Notes under the pieces: model-generated
What the model was told of the DNA's origin: nothing
What the model saw: only the letters and a program-made list of their open reading frames with translations
The model's database searches: none
Source: Alteromonas antoniana
GTDB taxonomy: Bacteria > Pseudomonadota > Gammaproteobacteria > Enterobacterales > Alteromonadaceae
Assembly (NCBI RefSeq): GCF_019249295.1
Contig: NZ_JAESDH010000030.1
Coordinates: forward strand, 1-51,677
Direction: 5' to 3'
DNA: 51,677 bases
Translations under genes and position numbers: made by a program
Part shown: piece after piece, positions 27,752 through 37,833 of the stretch
Position numbering within the stretch: position 1 is the stretch's first letter
Layout: each line of letters opens with the position of its first letter

Positions 27752-28513
27752 GTGACCGCGGAAAAATGGTTTGGCATTGTCAGCCTGTTTCCGGAAATGT
27801 TTGCACCGTTTACCCAGCAGGGCGTAACGGGGCGGGCAGTGAAAGCAGGTTTGCTCGGTGTAGATACATTTAACCCACGCGACTTTACCCATGACCGCCA
27901 TCGCACGGTTGACGATCGTCCTTACGGGGGCGGCCCCGGCATGCTGATGATGGTTAAGCCTTTAACAGACGCCATATCCGCAGCCAAACAGGTTGGCGGT
28001 GAAAATAGTAAGGTGATTTATCTGTCACCACAGGGTAAGCCCCTGGACCAGGCAGGCGTTAAGCGTTTGTCAGAGATTGACCGCACAATTTTAATTTGCG
28101 GACGTTATGAAGGAATCGATGAACGCGTAATCGATGCCCATGTAGATGAAGAAGTCTCCATTGGTGATTATGTGTTAAGCGGCGGTGAGCTACCGGCAAT
28201 GGTCCTTATGGACGCAGTTGCCAGATTGGTACCCGGTGTACTGGGTCACAAAGCTTCTGCAGTTGAAGATTCTTTTACTGACGGACTTCTGGATTGTCCG
28301 CATTATACGCGGCCGGAGGTTCTCGAGGGTCAGGCGGTTCCTGAGGTGTTATTAAGCGGTGATCACGAGAAAATCAGGCAGTGGCGACACATGCAATCGC
28401 TGGGAAGAACCTGGCAGCGTCGCCCTGAGTTATTAAACCACCTAGCTCTGACTGAGGAGCAACAGCGGTTACTTGAATTATTCAAGTCACAGTTGCGGCA
28501 AGATGACAGTTAA
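27752..28513 (+). CDS. trmD: tRNA (guanine-37-N1) methyltransferase TrmD
   Basis: A 253-residue SPOUT methyltransferase. The N terminus ([15 protein letters not shown]) and the knot-forming segments [32 protein letters not shown] and [15 protein letters not shown] are the family hallmarks. [13 protein letters not shown] is the tRNA-contact loop. It methylates G37 next to the anticodon, preventing +1 frameshifts. The start is GTG, contiguous with the rimM stop. Confidence 0.98.
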   Translation: MTAEKWFGIVSLFPEMFAPFTQQGVTGRAVKAGLLGVDTFNPRDFTHDRHRTVDDRPYGGGPGMLMMVKPLTDAISAAKQVGGENSKVIYLSPQGKPLDQAGVKRLSEIDRTILICGRYEGIDERVIDAHVDEEVSIGDYVLSGGELPAMVLMDAVARLVPGVLGHKASAVEDSFTDGLLDCPHYTRPEVLEGQAVPEVLLSGDHEKIRQWRHMQSLGRTWQRRPELLNHLALTEEQQRLLELFKSQLRQDDS

Positions 28514-28527
28514 CTAGATGAGAGGAA

Positions 28528-28890
28528 ATGATGAGCAAAGTCAGTCAAGATATCATCAAAAAAATTGAACAAGCACAGTTAAAAACTGATGTTCCTGCGT
28601 TCGGCCCAGGTGACACAGTGAGTGTTAAAGTTCGCGTTACCGAAGGTGACAAAGAGCGTCTTCAGGCATATGAAGGTGTTGTTATCGCTAAGCGTAACCG
28701 TGGTCTTCACTCGTCTTTTACAGTTCGTAAGATCTCTAGCGGCGAAGGCGTTGAGCGTGTTTTCCAAACACACAGCCCGGCCATCTCTTCTATTGAAGTG
28801 AAACGTCGTGGTGCGGTTCGTCGTGCTAAGCTTTACTATCTTCGTGAGCGTTCAGGTAAATCTGCACGTATCAAAGAAAAGCTTAACTAA
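28528..28890 (+). CDS. rplS: 50S ribosomal protein L19
   Basis: A 119- or 120-residue L19 with [32 protein letters not shown] and [20 protein letters not shown]. It lies at the 30S-50S interface. Two ATGs are adjacent (28528 and 28531); the second gives the usual MSKVSQ start and is better placed behind the GAGG. Last gene of the operon, followed by a strong terminator. Confidence 0.98.
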   Translation: MMSKVSQDIIKKIEQAQLKTDVPAFGPGDTVSVKVRVTEGDKERLQAYEGVVIAKRNRGLHSSFTVRKISSGEGVERVFQTHSPAISSIEVKRRGAVRRAKLYYLRERSGKSARIKEKLN

Positions 28891-28922
28891 GATTACTAAT
28901 ACTTGCGTTACCGTTAACTTCG

Positions 28923-28948
28923 AAAGCCCGCTTCCAGCGGGCTTTTTT
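28923..28948 (+). terminator. Rho-independent terminator of the rpsP operon
   Basis: A nine-base-pair perfect stem, AAAGCCCGC (28923-28931) with GCGGGCTTT (28937-28945), has a five-base loop and ends in six T residues. It starts 33 bases after the rplS stop. The remaining bases to 29176 show no gene. Confidence 0.9.
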
Positions 28949-29176
28949 GTGTCTTCTGATACTTATTCTTGCACATCTGCATCTTAAGGAATACAAGAAC
29001 TCTGCAAGCAGACTGGCAACTGCTAGTTACCCAATCCGCACTGCCGCGTCTATTCGTTGTCAATCTGAAGCGGACAAGAAAAAGGCGAATGGCACAAATC
29101 ACTATGCAATACCGATCTTACCAACGACATTAACCGAATAAAGAGAGTAACTACCCCACTTAGGAAGTACGCAGGG

Positions 29177-29800
29177 ATGTCGTCTGAATATTTTCATTTT
29201 CTGAATATAATGGGTGCTGCATTTTTTGCAGTCTCGGGCACGCTGATGGGCCATGAAAAAAATATCAATGGCTTTGGCATTGTTGTGGTTGCCTCAATGA
29301 CAGCATTGGGCGGTGGTACCGTACGTGACTTGTTGCTGAATACAACGATTTTCTGGGTCGCAAGTCCTGATTACCTCTACGCGACATACGGGGCGATAAT
29401 CACTACCGTACTATTTATTCGCTACCTGCCTTCGATTTCTAACTATTATTTTTTACTGGTAGATGCCATAGGGCTTGCCATATTCAATATTGTTGGCATA
29501 GAAAAGGCGTTAATAGAAGGAACAAGTATGCTGGTTGCCATTACCATGGGAATGACAACCGGGATTTTTGGTGGCCTGATGCGAGATGTGATTTGTCGGG
29601 AAGTGCCGCTGGTGATGCGAGGCGATCTCTACGCTACTGCATGCTTATCCGGAGGGCTGGTTTATGCGGTGCTGTTTGCTGTTGATGTGTCCTATGTCTG
29701 GTGCGTGGTAGGCGCTATCGCCACAACGGTGCTGTTACGCTTTGGTGCGTTGCACTGGGGCTGGCGACCCAACCTGTTTAAAAAAGGGCGCATTCTCTGA
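29177..29800 (+). CDS. TRIC-type cation channel family protein (UPF0126)
   Basis: A 207-residue membrane protein with about seven membrane segments and the two-fold repeated signature of the YadS/YicG (UPF0126) family. The first repeat has FFAVSGTLMGHEK...GIVVVASMTALGGGTVRDLLL; the second has AIFNIVGIEKAL...GMTTGIFGGLMRDVICREVPLV. Bacterial members form trimeric cation channels like eukaryotic TRIC, each repeat giving a GG-x-x-RD kink. Some relatives are proposed glycine transporters. It is a single gene after the ribosomal operon terminator. Confidence 0.92.
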   Translation: MSSEYFHFLNIMGAAFFAVSGTLMGHEKNINGFGIVVVASMTALGGGTVRDLLLNTTIFWVASPDYLYATYGAIITTVLFIRYLPSISNYYFLLVDAIGLAIFNIVGIEKALIEGTSMLVAITMGMTTGIFGGLMRDVICREVPLVMRGDLYATACLSGGLVYAVLFAVDVSYVWCVVGAIATTVLLRFGALHWGWRPNLFKKGRIL

Positions 29801-30149
29801 CACCCTGCAACCACCATTCATAATGACCAGCTTGATACTATGACCTTCAGTTGCACTGGCAGCCGACCGTAGCGCTGTAAGCCGATCATATGGCCGTCAC
29901 TAGCAAAACCCTTACCTCTGCTTAAAAGATGTACGTTTCCGTCTATGCTTTAGTCATTGTCATCATGAAAACCTTGGGGAATAGGTTATATCAAGGTAAT
30001 ATGCACTAAAGCTTGCTCCTTCATTCCATTGTTGGTAAAAAGTCAATCAAGTTATAAAATTTAATTGCTTTAGCGGTGTAAATAAATAATTACACTTCGT
30101 TGCCCTGTTACTTTCACCGCATTAAAGCCAGCCAAAGATAAGAGATATC
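29801..30149. other. Regulatory region upstream of aroF
   Basis: About 350 bases with no gene. It carries a TyrR box (30076-30095) about 55 bases before aroF and a possible -10 TATAAA at 30053-30058 with a poorly spaced TTGGTA at 30032-30037. I did not find a leader peptide or attenuator here, in contrast to pheA. Confidence 0.55.
30076..30095. promoter_or_regulatory. TyrR box upstream of aroF-tyrA
   Basis: The core is TGTAAA (30077-30082), six A/T bases and ATTACA (30089-30094). This differs by one base from the TyrR consensus TGTAAA-N6-TTTACA, and flanking G and C extend the symmetry to GTGTAA/TTACAC. It lies just downstream of the likely -10 box, a place where TyrR with tyrosine represses aroF in enteric bacteria. 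Confidence 0.7.
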
Positions 30150-31241
30150 ATGATCAAGGACACCGTAAACAATGTTCATATCAGCGCTGAAGATGTGCTG
30201 GTTACGCCTGAAAGTTTGAGCCAGGAACTCCCAGTATCAGATAAGGCGCTGGAAGCCATTTCACAAGCCAGAAAAACCATTTCCGATATTATCCACCGCC
30301 GTGATCACCGCATGCTGGTAGTGTGTGGCCCATGTTCGATTCACGACATCGATGCAGCGAAAGAATATGCGTTGCGTCTCAAAGAGCTGCATGAGTCCTG
30401 TAAAGATACCTTATTTATCGTTATGCGGGTGTACTTTGAAAAGCCGCGCACAACAACCGGCTGGAAGGGATTAATTAACGATCCGCATATTGACGGCACG
30501 TTCGATATTGAAACCGGCTTGCGAAAAGCCCGCGAGTTGCTGATTTGGCTGGCTGAGCTGGAGTTGCCGGTTGCGACTGAAGCGCTGGACCCTATTAGTC
30601 CGCAATATCTTGCCGAGCTGTTCAGTTGGAGTGCCATCGGTGCGCGTACTTCAGAGTCGCAAACTCACCGCGAAATGGCCAGCGGACTGTCTATGCCGGT
30701 AGGGTTCAAAAACGGCACTGACGGCAGTCTTGGCATTGCTATCAATGCGCTTAAATCAGCCGCATCAGGTCACCGGTTTATGGGCATCAATAAGCAGGGG
30801 CAAGTAAGTATTATTGCAACCAGTGGTAACCCTGACGGTCATATTATTTTGCGCGGCGGTAAACAGCCAAATTACGATTCGGTGTGTGTGTCTGAGTGCG
30901 AACTGGAACTGCAGGACGCGAACCTTACCGCAGGCCTGGTTGTAGACTGCAGTCATGCCAACTCAAGCAAAGACTATCGCCGCCAGCCATTGGTCGCGCA
31001 GAATGTTGTGAATCAAATCCTTGAGGGGAACCAGTCCATTATCGGCATCATGCTTGAAAGCCACCTGAATTCAGGTAACCAGAATGCGGATGGCAAATCG
31101 CCTGCCGAGCTGGAATACGGTATTTCCATCACCGATGGCTGTATTGACTGGCAAACCACCGAAAATCTGATTACCCAGACCAGAGACAAATTGATTACTG
31201 TGTTACCCTTACGTCAAAATAAACGTTTTGATGTTGCCTGA
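30150..31241 (+). CDS. aroF: 3-deoxy-7-phosphoheptulonate synthase (probably tyrosine-sensitive)
   Basis: A 363-residue class I DAHP synthase, the first enzyme of the shikimate pathway, joining phosphoenolpyruvate and erythrose 4-phosphate. Family segments include [59 protein letters not shown] and [10 protein letters not shown], with metal and substrate residues (Cys, His, Asp) in place. Coupling to tyrA and the TyrR box suggest the tyrosine-inhibited form, although the inhibitor-specificity residues were not checked. tyrA follows after 32 bases. Confidence 0.95.
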   Translation: MIKDTVNNVHISAEDVLVTPESLSQELPVSDKALEAISQARKTISDIIHRRDHRMLVVCGPCSIHDIDAAKEYALRLKELHESCKDTLFIVMRVYFEKPRTTTGWKGLINDPHIDGTFDIETGLRKARELLIWLAELELPVATEALDPISPQYLAELFSWSAIGARTSESQTHREMASGLSMPVGFKNGTDGSLGIAINALKSAASGHRFMGINKQGQVSIIATSGNPDGHIILRGGKQPNYDSVCVSECELELQDANLTAGLVVDCSHANSSKDYRRQPLVAQNVVNQILEGNQSIIGIMLESHLNSGNQNADGKSPAELEYGISITDGCIDWQTTENLITQTRDKLITVLPLRQNKRFDVA

Positions 31242-31273
31242 TATCAACACGACTACAGGGAAACATTGCGATC

Positions 31274-32416
31274 ATGACGGACTCGTCGCAGCGCCTGGCT
31301 GAATTACGGTCAGACATTGATGAGCTGGATGCCCAGCTCATTGACATTCTGGCTAAACGTTCCACTCTCACCAGTCAGGTGGGGGAAATTAAAGCCGAAA
31401 CCGGAATGCCGGTTTACGTACCCGAGCGTGAAGTTGCATTAATCGATAAACTTCGCGCTTTAGCTGTAGAGGCTGATATTTCGCCGGATTTGGCTGAAGA
31501 TTTAATGCGCAGGATCATGCGCGATTCCTACCACACCCAGAACAATCGTTATCAGGGAGTCAACCCGAAAACGGGGAGCGTGGTTGTCATCGGCGGCCGG
31601 GGGGCATTGGGGCGTGTATTTGTTAGTCTGTTCGAAAGAAGCGATTATGACGTTGCTGTCATAGAAAAAGATGACTGGCAGTCAGGCCACGCAGAAGAGA
31701 CGCTTTCGAAAGCCGCCCTGGTGATTGTAGCCGTACCTATAACCCTTACTGAAACCGTTATCTCTCAGTTAACCGCATTACCAGAAAACTGTGTGTTGGC
31801 TGATATTACCAGTATTAAATCTAAGCCTTTGCAGGCAATGCTTGATGCGCACCCTGGCCCGGTTGTCGGACTTCACCCGATGTTTGGACCGGATGCCCCA
31901 GGCATGATTAAGCAGGTGGTCGTGGTGTGCCACGGCAGAGCACCTGATGCCTATCAATGGCTTATTGATCAGATGCGTATCTGGGGCGCGACAATCCATG
32001 AGAGTAGCGCTCAAGAACATGACCAGGCGATGGCTTATATTCAGGTAATGCGCCACTTTAATACTTTCGTTTACGGTGCGCATTTAAAAGGGGAAAACCC
32101 GGATTTAGATACATTAACCGTATTTAGCTCGCCCATTTATCGTCTTGAGCTGGCGATGGTAGGCAGACTTTTTGCGCAGGCGCCTGAACTTTACGCAGAT
32201 ATCATCTTCAATAATCCAGATAACGTGGCACTGCTCAGGCGCTTTCACGAGCGCTTTGGTCTGGCGCTCGATGTACTGGAGCGCGGTGACAAAAAAGCGT
32301 TTATCAAACAGTTTCTGGAAATTGGTGGCTGGTTCGGGGACTACGCAAAAATGTGTCTGGTCGACAGTAAACAGCTGTTGCTTAAAGCGGATGACGGTCA
32401 AATGCTGCGAAAATAA
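31274..32416 (+). CDS. tyrA: Bifunctional chorismate mutase / prephenate dehydrogenase
   Basis: A 380-residue T-protein. The N-terminal AroQ-type chorismate mutase (about 1-90, [22 protein letters not shown] and YVPERE) is fused to a prephenate dehydrogenase. The dehydrogenase starts with an NAD-binding [14 protein letters not shown] segment and has [12 protein letters not shown] in the catalytic region. It converts chorismate to 4-hydroxyphenylpyruvate for tyrosine. It forms an operon with aroF, as in E. coli. Confidence 0.96.
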   Translation: MTDSSQRLAELRSDIDELDAQLIDILAKRSTLTSQVGEIKAETGMPVYVPEREVALIDKLRALAVEADISPDLAEDLMRRIMRDSYHTQNNRYQGVNPKTGSVVVIGGRGALGRVFVSLFERSDYDVAVIEKDDWQSGHAEETLSKAALVIVAVPITLTETVISQLTALPENCVLADITSIKSKPLQAMLDAHPGPVVGLHPMFGPDAPGMIKQVVVVCHGRAPDAYQWLIDQMRIWGATIHESSAQEHDQAMAYIQVMRHFNTFVYGAHLKGENPDLDTLTVFSSPIYRLELAMVGRLFAQAPELYADIIFNNPDNVALLRRFHERFGLALDVLERGDKKAFIKQFLEIGGWFGDYAKMCLVDSKQLLLKADDGQMLRK

Positions 32417-32531
32417 ACCCTCGTATGTATGTTTATCTCCGAATTAGACTAAAGTGTGCTTTTATCTCTGAAGAAATCCCGTAATCTGCAGATAATAATG
32501 TTCCCCGGGGGACTTTCAGGACAATCAGGAC

Positions 32532-34853
32532 ATGACACTTAAAAGCCGCCTTCTACTCGCTATTATTCCGTTAGTAGCACTTTCCGTTATCATTGTTGCT
32601 GCGGTGTCATATCGCGTAGGCGTGGGTGAGTCTACAGCAGCGCTGGAAGCCGCGAGCCTGGATAAGCTGACAATCGAAAATGTGCAGACACGGGAAGCAA
32701 TAACTGAATATGTAGACTTTATTTCCGCACAGGTCAGTAACTTTTCATCCTCTTCGGTAATAAAAAATGCGACGGAAGCGTTTATCCCCGCTTTTCGTGC
32801 TTATGATTTGCAACGTGATCCTCTCACATCCAGACAGCAGCAGTCGCTTAGCAGCTATTACACGCAGGATTTTGCATCACTGTATAAAAAGCGAAATGCG
32901 CAGCCATACCGTGATCCCGGTTCTTTGCTATCACCGCTCTCAAAGGGTAGCCAACGATTGCAGTACGATTTTATCATAGGTTCTGATTTTCCTATCGGCG
33001 AAAAAGATAAGTTAACCGATTTACCAAATCAGACCGACTATGCTGTGGCGCACCGTCGTTACCATAAAGAGATAAGAGACTTTCTTAATCAGTTTGGTTA
33101 TTACGACATTTTCATCGCCGACATCAACACAGGCAACATTGTTTACAGTGTCTTTAAAGAGCTGGATTTTGCGACCAGTCTGAAGACCGGACCTTATGCT
33201 GATATCGGAATTGGACAGGCTTTCAAAGAGGCCGCTGCGCTGACTGACCCTGGCGCTGTGGTGGTTAGTGAACTGGATACTTACGTGCCGTCTTATAATG
33301 CGATGGCTGGGTTTCTGGCCTCGCCGATTGAAATTAATGGGAAGCGGGAAGCCATACTGATATTTCAAATGCCGCTGGACAAAGTCAGTCAGATCCTTAC
33401 GCACAATTATGAGTGGAAGGACCGCGGCTTTGGTGACTCCGGAGAAACGTATCTGGTTTCTCCGGAAGGGGTTTTGGTTAACGAAAGTCGCTTTTTTGTT
33501 GAGGACAAAAATGGTTATTTTGCTGCGTTGTCCGAAAAGTATCCTGAAGTGGTCGATACCATTCGCGATGCCGGCACATCGGTAGGTATTCAGCCGGTAC
33601 AAACCGAAGCCGCACGTAAAGCGCTGTCTGGTGAGTCCGGCTTTATGCGGTTAAATGATTACCGTGATGTATCGGTTTACTCTTACTTTGCGCCTGTGGA
33701 AATTGGTGGGGCTACGTATGCGCTGCTTGCTGAAATCGATGTAGATGAAGCACTCGCGCCAGCACAACAGTTAGGTGAGAAGCTGTTAGTTTCGACGCTT
33801 GTTGAGACCTCGGTAGTCTTAGTTGTCGCAGCACTGATCGCGTTATGGCTGGCTCGTCGTCTGGTTCGTCCTCTGGACAGAGTGGGAGAGGCATGCAGCG
33901 ATCTTGCACAGGGGGATGGTGACTTGACGATACAGCTGGAGCCTTCCCGCATTCCTGAGATAAACCGGATCATCCTGCCGCTAAATCAGTTTCTGTCTCA
34001 GGTGCGCGACATCGTGGCCACGGTTAAAGACAATGCAGATTCACTGGCTTCAGCTTCGGAAGAACTGAGTGCCATCACAGAGCAAAGTACTAAAACCACA
34101 TCGCAGCAGCGTGATGAGACACACATTGCGGCAAGTGCGGTTGAGGAGTTGTCTACGTCTATTGAAGATGTGGCGCGGTCCACGGTGGATACCCGCGATA
34201 GCGGTTTAAAGGCGCTGGCCAGCCTGAAGGAAAATATGGAGAGGGCGGACCTCGCTGCTAAGAACATCAAGCTACTGGTTCAGTTGATCCGCGATTCCAG
34301 CGAGGTCATAGTGTCGCTTAAAGACGAAGTCAGTCAAATTACCGCCGTACTCAATGTCATCACCAGTATCGCTGATCAGACTAACCTGCTGGCACTGAAT
34401 GCGGCTATCGAGGCAGCCCGTGCCGGTGAGGCTGGCAGAGGTTTCTCGGTGGTTGCTGATGAAGTCCGGGCACTGGCCACCCGCTCACAGGAAAATACGG
34501 TGGAAATCGAAAACATCGTGGGAAATATGACGGCATCTTCAGAAAAGTCTGTGGTTGCAATGGAGAAAGCCGCGACTGCAGCGGATGGAGGTATTCATCT
34601 GGTAGACCTTGTTACCACTGCCATGAACGAGCTCTCTGAAACCATTGTACGGGTGCAGGAGCTTGCAGATACTGTTGCAGCGGCGGCAGAGGAACAGCAC
34701 GTAACCTCCAAAAGTGTCAGCCAGAATGTCAGTCGTATTTCAGAAATGTCATCGGATATCGATTTCGGCGCCCGCCATAGCAGCGAGTCTGCCGCCGAAC
34801 TGGCCAGGATTGCGGTGGAAACCAAAGATATGGTGGCGCGATTTAAAGTGTAG
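32532..34853 (+). CDS. Methyl-accepting chemotaxis protein
   Basis: A 773-residue receptor. TM1 (about residues 7-29) is followed by a large periplasmic sensor of about 370 residues, probably Cache-like (segment [22 protein letters not shown]). TM2 (about 415-440) leads into a HAMP domain. The cytoplasmic signalling hairpin carries the tip [31 protein letters not shown], split here only for length: it begins [11 protein letters not shown] and ends [14 protein letters not shown]. No CheB/CheR pentapeptide is seen at the C terminus. The ligand is unknown. It starts 115 bases after tyrA and is the first gene of the block inserted before pheA. Confidence 0.95.
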   Translation: MTLKSRLLLAIIPLVALSVIIVAAVSYRVGVGESTAALEAASLDKLTIENVQTREAITEYVDFISAQVSNFSSSSVIKNATEAFIPAFRAYDLQRDPLTSRQQQSLSSYYTQDFASLYKKRNAQPYRDPGSLLSPLSKGSQRLQYDFIIGSDFPIGEKDKLTDLPNQTDYAVAHRRYHKEIRDFLNQFGYYDIFIADINTGNIVYSVFKELDFATSLKTGPYADIGIGQAFKEAAALTDPGAVVVSELDTYVPSYNAMAGFLASPIEINGKREAILIFQMPLDKVSQILTHNYEWKDRGFGDSGETYLVSPEGVLVNESRFFVEDKNGYFAALSEKYPEVVDTIRDAGTSVGIQPVQTEAARKALSGESGFMRLNDYRDVSVYSYFAPVEIGGATYALLAEIDVDEALAPAQQLGEKLLVSTLVETSVVLVVAALIALWLARRLVRPLDRVGEACSDLAQGDGDLTIQLEPSRIPEINRIILPLNQFLSQVRDIVATVKDNADSLASASEELSAITEQSTKTTSQQRDETHIAASAVEELSTSIEDVARSTVDTRDSGLKALASLKENMERADLAAKNIKLLVQLIRDSSEVIVSLKDEVSQITAVLNVITSIADQTNLLALNAAIEAARAGEAGRGFSVVADEVRALATRSQENTVEIENIVGNMTASSEKSVVAMEKAATAADGGIHLVDLVTTAMNELSETIVRVQELADTVAAAAEEQHVTSKSVSQNVSRISEMSSDIDFGARHSSESAAELARIAVETKDMVARFKV

Positions 34854-34902
34854 TGAAACTGCTAGCCTGATGGCATTATTGATAAGTCAATAAAGCAGAG
34901 CA

Positions 34903-36198
34903 ATGCCATCAATGAAGTCAATTCGTATTCCGCTGACGAATCTATATGCAAAGGGCGGATTCTCAGCCAGGATGTCGGTAGGTGGAAGTAAAACGCCGGT
35001 AAATGTCATTCTGGATACCGGCAGTAGCGTACTGGCGGTCAGAGAGTCCTGCTACCAGAGAACTGAGGATCCACACTTCACAGCCACTTCTTATGTGCAG
35101 TGTGTTGAGTATGGCAGTGGTGGCTGGTATGGACCTGTCGTGAAAACCCGTGTCACGGTGGGCATGCCGGGACACCGTGCAATACTGAATGACGTCGAGA
35201 TTGCGATTGCCTCTGAAGCTGGCGCAACAAGCTTTCTGGATGCAGACGGTATATTGGGGCTGGCATTTTCGCCTCTAGACACAGCATTTGATGTGTCCCA
35301 GTTGCTCCTGAGTGAGGGCGTACAGCCCCCGGACAGCTACCCCTACGTTCTGCAGCAGCCAGACCAGACAGTCTCATCATATTCACAGACGCTGCGTGCC
35401 TTACCCAAGGCCGCTATCACACCCTATTTCACGCAACTGGAAGAATCAGGGGCGGTCATGGATCAGTTTGCACTGCTCACACATCGCTCCAGTATATTCC
35501 ACACCGAAAAGCACCAGACTGTCGAGGCGTTGACATGCCATCACCTGAATCATGGCTTGTGTGTATTGGGAAAGCCATTTGAACATACAGAACTCTACTG
35601 CAACCCAGTGTATACCGTGCCGGTGCTGCACGATAAATATTACAACGTAAATGTATATGGCGTTCGGGTAGGTGAGTTACCGGAAATTGCAGTGCCAGCG
35701 CTGGATGAGGCACACAAAGCCAGTTATGTCAGCAATGGCATTGTCGATAGTGGCGCTTCAATGGTGGTCATGCCTGCACCGGTAATGCACGCCGTTAAGA
35801 AGGCGCTTTATTCCTACAATCCCGCTTTTCAGTCTTTGCTGGACGTATTTGGTAATTATTCCGGTAAAGAAGTCGGCGTACCGCTTGATAAACTTGACCT
35901 CGCGACCTGGCCAGACATTCATCTCATTCTGACAGGGCAGGGTGGGGAGCCGGTTACTGTTACGCTAAAACCGGATACGTACTGGCAAATTCATGCGCCA
36001 GCCCCAAACCAGGCAACCTTCAAGCTATGCAGCCTTGCCGGCTGGCCAAATCAAGTGATAATTGGGCTTCCATTGCTGAATAACTATTACACCATTTTCG
36101 ACAGGCAAGACGGTAAAAATGGGAGCGTACATTTTGCACGAAAAGTGGATATTCCAGGTCATATCATCAAGGCAATAAGACTGGCTTTGCACGAGTGA
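34903..36198 (+). CDS. Pepsin-like aspartic protease (A1 family, shewasin-like)
   Basis: A 431-residue bilobal aspartic protease, rare in bacteria. Both catalytic motifs are present: ILDTGSS with D38 and IVDSGAS with D282. The flap tyrosine is visible in VEYGSGGWYG (Tyr70), and DADGILGLAF matches the A1 fold. No signal peptide or propeptide is visible, as reported for the Shewanella pepsin homologues (shewasins), so it may act in the cytoplasm. It starts 49 bases after the chemoreceptor and ends 120 bases before the borosin-type methyltransferase. A role in processing a modified peptide is possible but unproven. Confidence 0.88.
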   Translation: MPSMKSIRIPLTNLYAKGGFSARMSVGGSKTPVNVILDTGSSVLAVRESCYQRTEDPHFTATSYVQCVEYGSGGWYGPVVKTRVTVGMPGHRAILNDVEIAIASEAGATSFLDADGILGLAFSPLDTAFDVSQLLLSEGVQPPDSYPYVLQQPDQTVSSYSQTLRALPKAAITPYFTQLEESGAVMDQFALLTHRSSIFHTEKHQTVEALTCHHLNHGLCVLGKPFEHTELYCNPVYTVPVLHDKYYNVNVYGVRVGELPEIAVPALDEAHKASYVSNGIVDSGASMVVMPAPVMHAVKKALYSYNPAFQSLLDVFGNYSGKEVGVPLDKLDLATWPDIHLILTGQGGEPVTVTLKPDTYWQIHAPAPNQATFKLCSLAGWPNQVIIGLPLLNNYYTIFDRQDGKNGSVHFARKVDIPGHIIKAIRLALHE

Positions 36199-36318
36199 TG
36201 CTGTTTTATTCTCAAAAATCGTTATTGGTACTCAGATAATATAACCTGAACTAACCGTTTCAGTGATAAGAGGCGGTGATTAAACACTACCGTTATTACT
36301 TGAAAAACGAGTTACGTT

Positions 36319-37104
36319 ATGGAAAAGAAAGGAAGTTTTGTTGCTGTTGGAGTAGGAATGACGCTCGGAGCGCATATTTGCCCGTTATCCAGAAGTTATA
36401 TTGAACACGCTGACATCGTGTTCTGCAGTCTCTCAGACAGCTATGTTGAAGAGTGGGTAATGACAATGAACAGTGAGGTCCGAAGCCTTCAGTCATTTTA
36501 CGCCGTAGGCAAAGATCGCCGGGATACCTACAAAGAAATGGTTGCGGCGATGATGACAGAAGTTCGGGCAGGTAAAAACGTGGTGGGGGCGTTTTACGGC
36601 CATCCCGGTGTGTTTGCCCTGGCCCCTCATAAGGTGATAGCAATTGCCCGGGATGAAGGCTTCCAGGCACATATGGAGCCTGGCATATCTGCAGAAGATT
36701 GCCTGTACGCTGACATGGGGCTGGATCCGGGTACAAATGGATGCATTCATTACGAAGCCAATCAGTTTCTGATGAATAAAAAGTGTCTGGACACCAGCGC
36801 ACTGCTGATACTCTGGCAAGTAGGTATGGTCGGCGATCGCAGGCATCAGGAGTTTGAATCGCATAAAAAGTATCGACATTTGCTGATGCAATCGTTGATG
36901 GCGTTTTATCCAGCAGATCACAGGGTAGCGCTTTACGAGGCCGCCGTGCTGCCCATCGACGAGGTGCGAATTGAGTGGCTTCCATTGAAAAATGTAGGCG
37001 ATGCGAAAATTCACCAACACACTACCATGGTGATCCCGCCTGGATCTGAAAAACAAACAGACACAGCTTTTTTGACTAAATTAAATGAATTAGACAGTCT
37101 CTGA
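36319..37104 (+). CDS. Borosin-type peptide alpha-N-methyltransferase (SonM-like)
   Basis: A 261-residue protein of the tetrapyrrole-methylase fold. Segments VGVGMTLGAHICPLSRSYIEHADIV, split as VGVGMTLGAHI and SRSYIEHADIV, together with AFYGHPGVFALAPH and MEPGISAEDCLYADMG, are the family pattern of borosin methyltransferases. It closely recalls Shewanella SonM. Catalytic residues seen in that group appear here as Tyr61, Arg67/Arg68 and Tyr71 in the segment FYAVGKDRRDTY. Such enzymes methylate backbone amides of a peptide using SAM. Unlike fungal OphMA there is no fused precursor, so the substrate must be a separate peptide. The 67-residue protein at 37834 is the obvious candidate. Confidence 0.85.
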   Translation: MEKKGSFVAVGVGMTLGAHICPLSRSYIEHADIVFCSLSDSYVEEWVMTMNSEVRSLQSFYAVGKDRRDTYKEMVAAMMTEVRAGKNVVGAFYGHPGVFALAPHKVIAIARDEGFQAHMEPGISAEDCLYADMGLDPGTNGCIHYEANQFLMNKKCLDTSALLILWQVGMVGDRRHQEFESHKKYRHLLMQSLMAFYPADHRVALYEAAVLPIDEVRIEWLPLKNVGDAKIHQHTTMVIPPGSEKQTDTAFLTKLNELDSL

Positions 37105-37160
37105 CAAAAGAGCAGTGCACCTCACTTTTGACATGGTGAAGTGTAAGGTGCCCTTAGGAA

Positions 37161-37742
37161 ATGGCTGAAATGAGGTGTTGCGTGCTGAATAAATGTTACC
37201 TGAGTCAGAGGCTCAGGTTCAGATTGCTCGATGAGGGTGACAAAGGACAATATATTGCTTTGTATCAGTCGCCAAAAGTGATGCGTAATATTGCTCCACC
37301 GTTAAGCGACGAGGATGTTGAAACCGCTTTTACAACAACGCTGAAACTGAATAAAGCAAAAGGAATCAAACAGAAAGTCTGGGCGGTCCACGAACGGCAA
37401 GACAACGGGTTTTGTGGTATCGGTATGGCCAAGTGGAAAAATCAAAGCGATGATGTTGAACTCGGATTGATGCTGGTACCTGAATGTAACGGAAAAGATT
37501 TTGGTACCGAAGCCGTGGGTAAAATCATTGACATCGTACAAGCCGACTACCACATCACTGATTTTCAGGCCAATTTTCAGAGCCATCACCGACCAGTAAG
37601 AAAAATACTTACCAACCTTGGCTTTGCTTTTGAAGAGCCAGAAATCATCGGTGGTCAAAAAATGGTAAAAGCCATCTTAAGAGACACTGAAAGCCAGAGC
37701 CACAAGCGACGTATTCTCAATATCTCTGCTCCGATAGGCTGA
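37161..37742 (+). CDS. GNAT-family N-acetyltransferase
   Basis: A 193-residue RimJ/RimL-like acetyltransferase. The strand-helix pattern LSQRLRFRLLDEGDKGQYIALYQSP at the N terminus, split as LSQRLRFRLLDEGDK and YIALYQSP, then VELGLMLVPECNGKDFGTEAVGKII (acetyl-CoA pyrophosphate loop region around NGKDFGTEA), and VRKILTNLGFAFEE fit the GNAT fold. It acetylates an amine of an unknown substrate. It lies 57 bases after the borosin methyltransferase and 92 before the small peptide gene, all on one strand. The start could also be the ATG at 37170. Confidence 0.8.
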   Translation: MAEMRCCVLNKCYLSQRLRFRLLDEGDKGQYIALYQSPKVMRNIAPPLSDEDVETAFTTTLKLNKAKGIKQKVWAVHERQDNGFCGIGMAKWKNQSDDVELGLMLVPECNGKDFGTEAVGKIIDIVQADYHITDFQANFQSHHRPVRKILTNLGFAFEEPEIIGGQKMVKAILRDTESQSHKRRILNISAPIG

Positions 37743-37833
37743 TTTTTGTTAACTTAGCCCTGGTTAAATGGTAATCTTTTTTTTCGCTTCGAAAGTGTAT
37801 TTCCCACAATATCGATAAAATAAGAAGGTAAAA

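Noticed and set aside
33021..33602. Antisense frame of 193 codons within the chemoreceptor gene
   Set aside because: It is a shadow of the periplasmic sensor region of a clearly coding gene and has no recognisable domain.
36317..36985. Long antisense frame of 222 codons opposite the methyltransferase gene
   Set aside because: It lies entirely within a gene with clear family motifs, has no ribosome binding site and its translation (Arg/Pro/Cys-rich) shows no recognisable pattern.
36319..37104. Methyltransferase considered as a cobalamin or siroheme biosynthesis enzyme of the tetrapyrrole methylase fold
   Set aside because: No neighbouring cobalamin or heme genes are present, and the RRDTY and SRSYIEHADIV segments fit the borosin branch much better.
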